This document shows positions 32,250-38,005 of a DNA stretch of 38,005 nt, piece by piece. The stretch is from assembly GCA_902785695.1 (NCBI GenBank), contig CACZZQ010000021.1, forward strand, positions 1 to 38,005. Reading direction: 5' to 3'. The notes below the pieces were generated by a model. The model was not told the DNA's origin, did no database searches, and saw only the letters and a list, made by a program, of their open reading frames with translations. The stretch's first letter is position 1, and each line of letters begins with the position of its first letter. Made by a program: the position numbers and the translations under genes. The DNA is from an uncultured Prevotellaceae bacterium. GTDB taxonomy: Bacteria > Bacteroidota > Bacteroidia > Bacteroidales > Bacteroidaceae.

Positions 32250-33489
32250 CTCCAAGCGCAAGCTGGGCGAAGCCATCAACCATACCGACCCCGCATTTGC
32301 CCTTATCATAGTGGAAATCGCTGAATTGAGCCTGAAAACCCATGAAGTAATTTTTCCAATTATAGGCTATACCCAGCCGAAAATCAAGGTTAACCTTGCC
32401 CCAACTATACTCAGTATCCGTACCTGTTTCCCAAACTTCCGCATCAGCAGGATTATCCTTTTCCTCATAAAGCAAGGACCTATGAGTCTCGCCGTTAGCC
32501 CACTTCCGCGTCTCAGGATTCCATTCCCCAAAGTCATCCGGGGCATCATCATCAGACAAGTCATAGTTGGAATCATATTTGTAAACTTTTACGCGGTTGT
32601 AGAAGCTGATGTTCGGCATGACCATAGCATTGAAAATGAACCCACGGAACGGCACCCAGTTATAGCCATATCCAAGTCCAAGATTTGCCTGATGCACTTT
32701 GATACGCCCCAAACCTCGGGCAATAATCATGAAAATATTGTTCGCGACATCCGAATAGTCGAACGAAGACTGATACCACGTAGCCCCGGCAAGGAATGAT
32801 CCTGCCGAATGACGCTGGACGACGGACTGGTTGTAGGCGGCATCCTGCGAATAGCGGCGACCGTTGAACACATAATAGCCGTTGACATAGGTGGAACGTA
32901 TCCATACTGGTGAAGGCGTGTCGTCATCTTTTTCGTAATCAGAAATACTCCCGTCAATATCATAGGTTGTCATACGAAAGTTTACTGCACTCGTATTGAA
33001 TCGTCTGTACCGGAAATTAAATCCATATTGAGCACCTGTGCTACTGAAGGTGAAATAGCGTCCGGCATTCTTTACAAGCGAATGGGAGTAGGAAACAGAA
33101 GCACCACGATAGCCCACCCAGAAGCCAACGGAAGTTGCCACAGGGGGGATGAAACGCATTTCCCAGTCAACATGTGCATCTACCGACGGATCCAGCGCTT
33201 CCAAGGTGTTGTTATATTTTACGTCAACGGCGTTTGCTTTCTGACGCAGTATAACTCTCCAAGGCTTATCTGGTACCTCTATGTATCGCTGGTCTACCTT
33301 TGCCTTTGCACTCTCATCCAGATAATGCTGGAACACGACAAGTCGTTCCTTCCATGTATGCACACTACCCAAAGAGTCCATAAGACTGCCTATGGAAGAC
33401 TGAGCCAGCATTGCTGTATTAACAGGAAACAGCAGGCAACAAATCATGAATGCTCGAAAAGCCACCGTATTTCTATGGATGATTTGCAA
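32239..33489 (-). CDS. DUF4421 outer-membrane protein
   Basis: A 416-residue secreted protein with a signal peptide ending near TAMLAQ, and alternating strands typical of an outer-membrane barrel, as in the DUF4421 family. Recognisable are RYIEVPDKPWRVILRQK, GFWVGYRGASVSYSHSL, and the C-terminal GFQAQFSDFHYDKG with final VRL. No function is known to me. The start is uncertain: TTG at 33489 gives the longest frame with basic residues before the hydrophobic core; GTG at 33465 or ATG at 33447 are shorter choices. It follows the epimerase gene by 14 bases and may be the last gene of that operon. Confidence 0.75.
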   Translation of the reverse strand: MQIIHRNTVAFRAFMICCLLFPVNTAMLAQSSIGSLMDSLGSVHTWKERLVVFQHYLDESAKAKVDQRYIEVPDKPWRVILRQKANAVDVKYNNTLEALDPSVDAHVDWEMRFIPPVATSVGFWVGYRGASVSYSHSLVKNAGRYFTFSSTGAQYGFNFRYRRFNTSAVNFRMTTYDIDGSISDYEKDDDTPSPVWIRSTYVNGYYVFNGRRYSQDAAYNQSVVQRHSAGSFLAGATWYQSSFDYSDVANNIFMIIARGLGRIKVHQANLGLGYGYNWVPFRGFIFNAMVMPNISFYNRVKVYKYDSNYDLSDDDAPDDFGEWNPETRKWANGETHRSLLYEEKDNPADAEVWETGTDTEYSWGKVNLDFRLGIAYNWKNYFMGFQAQFSDFHYDKGKCGVGMVDGFAQLALGVRL

Positions 33490-33503
33490 GACTGTTTACA
33501 GAA

Positions 33504-34562
33504 TTATTGATAGTATTGAGCATACCACTCTGCAAATTTGCGTAATCCTTCCCTCAGTGTAATCTTTGGTGTAAACCCGAAATCACGCTCCAAAGCTGCG
33601 GCATCGGCAAACGTCGTCGGTACATCGCCGGGTTGCATAGGCACCAGCTTCTTGTGCGACTCGAAATCGAAATCCTTAGGCAGTACGCCAGCACGCACCA
33701 GTTCTTCCTGCAGAATCTGCACAAAGTCGAGCAGGTTCTCAGGCTGTCCACCACCGATATTATATACTGCGTATGGAGGCACTGGCAGTCCGTCCTCACC
33801 GTTCTTGCGCTCTGGTGCACCCTGCATCACGCGCACTATTCCCTCAACGATGTCATCCACGTATGTAAAGTCACGGCGACAGTTACCATAGTTGAAGATC
33901 TGAATAGTCTCCCCTTTCAGCAGCTTATTGGTGAACCCGAAGTAAGCCATATCCGGACGACCGGCAGGACCATAGACCGTAAAGAACCGAAGGCCTGTAG
34001 TAGGAATGTTATACAACTTTGAATAGCAATGTGCAAACAGCTCGTTAGATTTTTTTGTTGCAGCATAGAGCGAAACGGGATTATCTACACGGTCGTCAGT
34101 AGAGAAGGGAACCTTCTTGTTACCTCCATAGACACTTGACGACGAAGCATATACCAGATGCTCCACAGGGTTGTGACGGCAAGCCTCAAGAATATTGTAG
34201 AATCCCATCATGTTGCTCATAATATACGCATCAGGATTAGTGATTGAATAGCGCACACCGGCCTGGGCAGCCAGGTTCACCACTATCTGCGGCTTATACG
34301 TCTCGAAGATACCATCTATAGTGGTCTTATCGGCTATATCGCCTTTTACATAATGATAGGACGTACCCTCAGGTTTCAGCTGTTCCAGTTCCTCCTTGCG
34401 GTATTCTTTCAGTCTGACATCATAATAGTCATTCTCATTGTCGATATTGATAATCGTAGAGCCTTTTATATCGCTAAACAGTCTCTTGATAAGGTTCGAG
34501 CCAATGAATCCGGCACCACCCGTCACCAAAATGGTCTTTTTGTTCAAATCAATTCTTTCCAT
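33504..34562 (-). CDS. NAD-dependent epimerase, probable UDP-glucuronate 4-epimerase
   Basis: Interconverts UDP-glucuronate and UDP-galacturonate. The 352-residue SDR protein has the Rossmann motif TGGAGFIGSNL (about 14-24), the AAQAGVRYSI segment characteristic of this subgroup, VYASSSSVYGG, the catalytic SLYAATKK (Y-x3-K), FFTVYGPAGRPDMA, and RDFTYVDDIV. These features resemble bacterial CapI/WbpP-like and plant GAE enzymes rather than GalE. It overlaps the nucleotidyltransferase gene upstream by 14 bases, so the two are translated together. The neighbouring galacturonokinase-like kinase supports UDP-galacturonate as a substrate. Confidence 0.88.
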   Translation of the reverse strand: MERIDLNKKTILVTGGAGFIGSNLIKRLFSDIKGSTIINIDNENDYYDVRLKEYRKEELEQLKPEGTSYHYVKGDIADKTTIDGIFETYKPQIVVNLAAQAGVRYSITNPDAYIMSNMMGFYNILEACRHNPVEHLVYASSSSVYGGNKKVPFSTDDRVDNPVSLYAATKKSNELFAHCYSKLYNIPTTGLRFFTVYGPAGRPDMAYFGFTNKLLKGETIQIFNYGNCRRDFTYVDDIVEGIVRVMQGAPERKNGEDGLPVPPYAVYNIGGGQPENLLDFVQILQEELVRAGVLPKDFDFESHKKLVPMQPGDVPTTFADAAALERDFGFTPKITLREGLRKFAEWYAQYYQ

Positions 34563-35286
34563 ATTTTTCTATTGCCTCATAATACGTATCCAAACTTCCT
34601 ATGTCAAATCTTCCTGCACTCATGGGCCAGGCATGCATCGTGGTATGCTCTACCATATAATGAGCCAGATTGCCCGGGGCATCCTTCCCACAGCCATTCT
34701 CTACCGAGTGTCGCACGAGGTCAAGATCTTTCTTCAGATAGATATAGAACGGCGGCACGGCCCAATGGCTCTTCGGCATCTCGGGTTTCTCCTCCATGCC
34801 AAGGACTTTCATATCCTCGTCAAGTTCCACCACACCCGTACGCTGTAGTTTTTCTATACTCGGTTGCTCGTGACACATGATGCAACTGGTTTGTTTCTCC
34901 TTAGCGAAGTCCACAAACTCCTGGAACGAAAAAAACAGCAGGTTGTCGGCTGCCACCACCAGCATATCATCGTCGAGGTTCAGTCTCTCCATCGTAAACA
35001 ACAAATCGCAGACAGCTCCCAGACGGGTCTCGTTGGTACTGGTACCATCATCCATAATGGTAATGGGTTTTTGGTAATCCAGCCCAGCCTTCCACTCTTC
35101 AAATATCGGGGCGAACTTGTGGTTTGTGATAATGATATGCTCATCAATCTCAGGGATGCGGTCTATATCATCAAGCATCCTTCCCAAAATGGTATTCTCT
35201 CCAATCTTCAACAATGGCTTGGGAAAGTTCTTGGTCAACTCCCCCAACCTTGTGGCATATCCCGCCGCAACAACAATATTCTTCAC
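34549..35286 (-). CDS. Sugar-1-phosphate nucleotidyltransferase
   Basis: Forms a nucleotide sugar from sugar-1-phosphate and an NTP. In this 245-residue Rossmann-like NTP_transferase protein the N-terminal signature is VVAAGYATRLGELTKNFPKP, a variant of the usual G-G-x-G-T-R-L loop. VVAADNLLFF holds a metal-binding aspartate (D in ADN) and FDIGSLDTYYEAI is the C-terminal metal/sugar loop. The start is GTG at 35286; no ATG lies nearby. It is between the GHMP kinase and the UDP-uronate epimerase, so UTP plus galacturonate-1-phosphate is the expected reaction; the base and sugar are inferred from context only. Confidence 0.82.
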   Translation of the reverse strand: MKNIVVAAGYATRLGELTKNFPKPLLKIGENTILGRMLDDIDRIPEIDEHIIITNHKFAPIFEEWKAGLDYQKPITIMDDGTSTNETRLGAVCDLLFTMERLNLDDDMLVVAADNLLFFSFQEFVDFAKEKQTSCIMCHEQPSIEKLQRTGVVELDEDMKVLGMEEKPEMPKSHWAVPPFYIYLKKDLDLVRHSVENGCGKDAPGNLAHYMVEHTTMHAWPMSAGRFDIGSLDTYYEAIEKYGKN

Positions 35287-35318
35287 GTTTTACTTTTTTA
35301 CTTTTTAACCTTTATACC
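35286..35318. repeat. TTTACTTTTT tandem tract between operon genes
   Basis: Tandem (T)TTACTTTTT(T)A units with a final AACCTTTATACC in the gap between nucleotidyltransferase and kinase genes. It belongs to the same class of short tandem tracts as 3476-3511. Confidence 0.45.
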
Positions 35319-36458
35319 TTATACAAACCTTGCGCCATCGTCTGGACGAACCCAGAACACCTGGAATGTCTTTTCGTATTCCGGGAACTGCTCCAGGTAG
35401 CGTTCCGTGAGCATTTTCTCTATTTCCTCTTTATAGGCAGGATCTACCAAGGCGATGCATGCCCCCTTGAACCCCGCACCGGAGAAACGTCCACCATACA
35501 CTCCAGGGAGTGAACGCATAATCTCGTAAATGGCTATGAGCTCTGGAGAGCCGCACTCGTAATTATGGATAGAACTCTCACAGGAATCAAACGACAGTTT
35601 GCCAAAGAGCTTCAGGTTGCCCGTCTCCCAGGCCGTAACCCCCTGACGAACCCTGCGATATTCACTATAGAAGTGCTCTGCCCTGCGAGCAAAACGAGCT
35701 GGCATTGCTATACGCGTCTTATCAAAAGTTGCCTTAGGAATATCACGCAGGAAGGTCTTGTCGAATGTCTTCAACGGCTGCTCCGTATATGCCAACATAT
35801 TCCACGCTGCTGTCTTACACTCAAAGACTCGCAAGTTATAATCTGAGTTCACCAATGAACGTGTCAGTCCTGAGAAGAAGATGCCGATTTCAAACTCAGG
35901 CATTTCAGGATTGCGTTTGATGATGCGCCATTCGTTAGAATCGCAATCAAGGAAGAGCAGGCCGTTCTTCTTACCCAGTGCGATACAGGCCTGATCAAGC
36001 AATCCGTTATTCAGTCCTATATATTCGCGCTCGGCCTCCGAAGCAATCTTCACCACCTCGAACGGTTGCAACGTGATATCGTTTGCCTTAGCAAAAGCCA
36101 TCACGTATGCAATGAGCACGGCAGCACTCGACGAGAGGCCTCCCACAGGCAGACTGCCCTGAATCACGCCATCGATACCCCGCTTCAACTCAAAGCGCTT
36201 TCTCAGTGCATACTTGGCACCACGGGCATAGTCGCCCCAGTGTCCTTCCTTCACCTGAGAAGGTGCATCAATACCAAAGTCGACAATACCTTCAAAAGTC
36301 TTCGACTCCAAGTGCACATGACCATCGTTACGAACATTGAACCAGAGGTTCACACCTTTGTCTATCGCAAAGCCCGTCACCAGTCCATGCTGGTGATCCA
36401 CATGTGCGCCCAGCGGACACACCCTGTACGGACTAAATATATGATACTGATATTCCAT
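35319..36458 (-). CDS. GHMP kinase of the galactokinase family, plant galacturonokinase-like
   Basis: A 379-residue sugar-1-kinase. The N-terminal substrate motif is SPYRVCPLGAHVDHQHG, not the G-R-x-N-L-I-G-E-H-T-D-Y of GalK. It matches my memory of plant galacturonokinase (CPLGAHIDHQGG). The ATP loop is LPVGGLSSSAAV (about 104-115). A block at RRAEHFYSEYRRV, SSIHNYECGSPELI and PGVYGGRFSGAGFKGAC (C-terminal third) also reads like the plant enzyme. Predicted reaction: galacturonate + ATP to galacturonate-1-phosphate. I chose ATG 36458; the frame starts 16 codons earlier but those lie inside the promoter. First of a three-gene operon with a nucleotidyltransferase and UDP-uronate epimerase. Annotation as ordinary galactokinase is the main alternative. 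Confidence 0.8.
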   Translation of the reverse strand: MEYQYHIFSPYRVCPLGAHVDHQHGLVTGFAIDKGVNLWFNVRNDGHVHLESKTFEGIVDFGIDAPSQVKEGHWGDYARGAKYALRKRFELKRGIDGVIQGSLPVGGLSSSAAVLIAYVMAFAKANDITLQPFEVVKIASEAEREYIGLNNGLLDQACIALGKKNGLLFLDCDSNEWRIIKRNPEMPEFEIGIFFSGLTRSLVNSDYNLRVFECKTAAWNMLAYTEQPLKTFDKTFLRDIPKATFDKTRIAMPARFARRAEHFYSEYRRVRQGVTAWETGNLKLFGKLSFDSCESSIHNYECGSPELIAIYEIMRSLPGVYGGRFSGAGFKGACIALVDPAYKEEIEKMLTERYLEQFPEYEKTFQVFWVRPDDGARFV

Positions 36459-36466
36459 ATTGGCTG

Positions 36467-36501
36467 CAAAGATAATACATTTTTGACAATTACAAGCCAA
36501 A
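36467..36501 (-). promoter_or_regulatory. Promoter of the uronate kinase operon
   Basis: TTTG (36501-36498), 23 bases, then TATCTTTG (36474-36467) on the minus strand. The ATG at 36458 begins only 8 bases after the -7 box, so the mRNA would be nearly leaderless. Confidence 0.55.
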
Positions 36502-36529
36502 GGCATAACAAATTTTTCAATTTAGCGAA

Positions 36530-37201
36530 TTATCTGCGGACAATTTGGAAATCCTCAATATGTTCTATATCGGGCTGTTGTCCTGGTGTACCCACGATGC
36601 TTATCACATCAAAACGCCAGGGCATATCCAAATGACGATAGCTAATGTAGTGGTTGATGGCTCGCAGCAGATTTCGTTGCTTGGCGTAGTTGACGGCCAG
36701 TTCAGGACTACCGTAATCCGTGTTACGTCGTGTCTTCACTTCAACAAAGACAATACAAGAATCTTTCTGTACGATAATATCAATATCACGATGTCCGGAA
36801 TGCCAGTTACGCTCCAGAATGACATAACCTTTCTCACGCAAATAGCCAACCGCCAGATCCTCACCCCAGACTCCCATCTGCAAATGCGATGAAGACTTTT
36901 TCTGAACACATTGGGAGGCATACTCCTTCTCCAACAGGTCACGGCATTTTACGAATGCATCACCCACCCTGCCATCTTCGTCTGGAACGACTGGCAACAG
37001 GCGTTCAAGAGCAAGGGAAATCTTCCTGGCCTCGCCAAGATGCCCCTTGTCCACCTGCAACCTCAGCATATCTACAGCAGTCCAGAACATAGCTAACGAC
37101 ACATACGGACTCTTGTCCATCGCATAGAGGCTACGGGCAGCCTCGTAGGCTTCTTCCCTTTGTCCCTGCTGGCGCAGTTCAAAGATTTCTCTTGCCGTCA
37201 T
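36530..37201 (-). CDS. YraN (UPF0102) nuclease-like domain with an N-terminal helical extension
   Basis: A 223-residue protein. The C-terminal part, from about residue 106 (GVWGEDLAVGYLREKGYVILERNW), is a YraN/UPF0102 domain with the restriction-endonuclease-like core: GHRDIDIIV and CIVFVEVKTRR carry the D...E-x-K residues. Usual YraN proteins have about 120 residues. The first 105 residues are an alpha-helical, TPR-like segment (AREIFELRQQGQREEAYEAAR, PYVSLAMFWTAVDMLRLQVD, GHLGEARKISLALERL). The start is ATG 37201; a longer frame reaches into the phosphatase gene upstream. It is 10 bases behind that gene, so they probably form an operon. YraN-type proteins' cellular role is poorly known. Confidence 0.8.
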   Translation of the reverse strand: MTAREIFELRQQGQREEAYEAARSLYAMDKSPYVSLAMFWTAVDMLRLQVDKGHLGEARKISLALERLLPVVPDEDGRVGDAFVKCRDLLEKEYASQCVQKKSSSHLQMGVWGEDLAVGYLREKGYVILERNWHSGHRDIDIIVQKDSCIVFVEVKTRRNTDYGSPELAVNYAKQRNLLRAINHYISYRHLDMPWRFDVISIVGTPGQQPDIEHIEDFQIVRR

Positions 37202-37211
37202 CTGATAATGA

Positions 37212-37664
37212 TTAATCGTTGAGAATGGCCTTACATCCCTCCAGCACATCTCGCCAAGTAGCTTCAAAGTCGCCCGTATACCAAGGGTCTGCCACATCGC
37301 CAGGACGATGAGTAAAGTCCATCAGCAGACAGATTTTCCCCTCTGGGTCATCGCCACAGATACGCCGCATATTGCGCAGGTTCCAGGAATCCATACCGAT
37401 AATCATATCAAAGCGGTCGTAGTCGGCACGTGTCATCTGCCGTGCCGTCTTGCCGGCACAGCCTATGCCGTGCTCAGCCAGTTTCCTTCGGGCAGGTGGA
37501 TACACGGGGTTGCCTATCTCCTCTGTGGAAGTGGCAGCCGACTCAATACAGAACTCCGCCTCGCGACCAGCCTTGGCCACAAGGTCCTTCATCACAAACT
37601 CTGCCATCGGGCTGCGGCAGATGTTTCCGTGACAGACAAACAATATCCTTTTCACGCTGTTCAT
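37212..37664 (-). CDS. Low-molecular-weight protein-tyrosine phosphatase
   Basis: Removes phosphate from tyrosine residues; in capsule/EPS systems it pairs with a tyrosine kinase. The 150-residue protein has the P-loop V-C11-HGNICR17-S-P, with the nucleophilic cysteine and arginine, and the general-acid D126 in DPWYTGDF. Size is typical (LMWPc). It has its own promoter and precedes the YraN fusion by 10 bases. No kinase gene is nearby, so the substrate is unknown. Confidence 0.93.
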   Translation of the reverse strand: MNSVKRILFVCHGNICRSPMAEFVMKDLVAKAGREAEFCIESAATSTEEIGNPVYPPARRKLAEHGIGCAGKTARQMTRADYDRFDMIIGMDSWNLRNMRRICGDDPEGKICLLMDFTHRPGDVADPWYTGDFEATWRDVLEGCKAILND

Positions 37665-37690
37665 GTTCCAGTTTTCTTATTATGAAGGCA

Positions 37691-37722
37691 CAAAGTTACA
37701 ATGAAACGCGCAAATAACCAAA
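37691..37722 (-). promoter_or_regulatory. Promoter of the phosphatase operon
   Basis: TTTG (37722-37719), 20 bases, then TAACTTTG (37698-37691) on the minus strand, 26 bases before the ATG at 37664. Confidence 0.7.
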
Positions 37723-38005
37723 TTTCTTTGCCAGTTTCGAGCTCCGTCTTAATCCATTTCTTTTCTTCCATAACTCAACTTTCTGAAGTTCATTCATGAA
37801 AAACAGAGAAAACCATTATCTCAGTGCATCGCAGGTTCAACTACGTGTGCAGCCTTGTTTTTTTTGTTTTTCCTTGGTGAGAAAGAGTCGCTGAAAGGGA
37901 TAATGGTATTCAAGTTTCCCACCCTTCTTTTCCTACCACAGATTTAACAGATTTACTGCGAGCACTCGTGGGTCTTCGACCGCTCGGCATCCCGAAGGGT
38001 GACGC
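37723..38005. other. Right-edge intergenic DNA, no supported gene
   Basis: No gene that I can support. A 33-codon basic frame (minus strand, 37696-37797) and a 33-codon plus-strand frame at 37797 are both unconvincing. A short CACAGATTTAACAGATTT tract near 37938-37955 is of the same kind as the tandem tracts elsewhere, and the last bases contain weak inverted repeats that may belong to a structure continuing outside. Confidence 0.4.

Noticed and set aside
37797-37898. A plus-strand 33-codon frame beginning MKNREN
   Set aside because: No promoter, low-complexity phenylalanine-rich middle, no resemblance to a known family.

Overview
The window looks like a chromosome segment of a gut- or oral-type Bacteroidales bacterium, most likely Prevotella/Segatella-like. 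Nearly every transcription unit starts with the Bacteroidetes promoter pair (TTTG, 18-23 bases, then TAnnTTTG). The families present (GldE, DUF4876, DUF6850, DUF4421, dockerin plus Listeria-Bacteroides repeat, TonB receptor with carboxypeptidase-like domain, tandem deoxynucleoside kinases, RelA) are typical of the phylum. All functional calls come from reading the sequence and remembered family motifs; no search was run.

Layout. 1-2740 is an accessory edge: the start of a Vat-like acetyltransferase, a compact lysis cassette (holin-like, amidase, lipoprotein with a C-terminal membrane anchor), a doubly deleted tyrosine integrase, an iteron-like array and tRNA-Lys. 2850-6280 holds two deoxynucleoside kinases, the scar of a PD-(D/E)XK transposase, a type II pantothenate kinase and a 5'-truncated dockerin protein. 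6410-17594 is one five-gene operon: zinc metalloprotease, TonB receptor, DUF4876 lipoprotein, DUF6850 outer-membrane protein and GH127. 17595-17900 carries four 16-bp palindromes at an exact 22-bp period. 17901-24061 holds GH28 polygalacturonase (leftward) and RelA, KDG kinase and IlvC (rightward). 24162-27234 is an operon of unknown protein, SSB, GldE and GH25 lysozyme, followed upstream by a four-tRNA cluster (Gly, Leu, Leu, Gly). 27794-31984 is PflB, PflA and carboxynorspermidine decarboxylase. 32239-37664, all leftward, is a DUF4421 protein, a three-gene uronate-nucleotide operon, a YraN fusion and a low-molecular-weight phosphatase.

How it fits together. Pectin is a recurring theme: GH28 cuts polygalacturonate, KDG kinase serves uronate catabolism, and the 36458-33504 operon (a GHMP kinase resembling plant galacturonokinase, a sugar-1-phosphate nucleotidyltransferase and a UDP-glucuronate 4-epimerase) could turn free galacturonate directly into UDP-galacturonate and UDP-glucuronate. 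That Leloir-like uronate salvage route is the strongest candidate for an under-described system here. Other notable signals are the 22-bp palindrome array with its own outward promoter, the 10-bp iterons next to tRNA-Lys, the holin/endolysin/one-piece-spanin cassette, and short heptamer-like tandem tracts that sit between genes and also inside conserved genes (relA, nspC) in frame.
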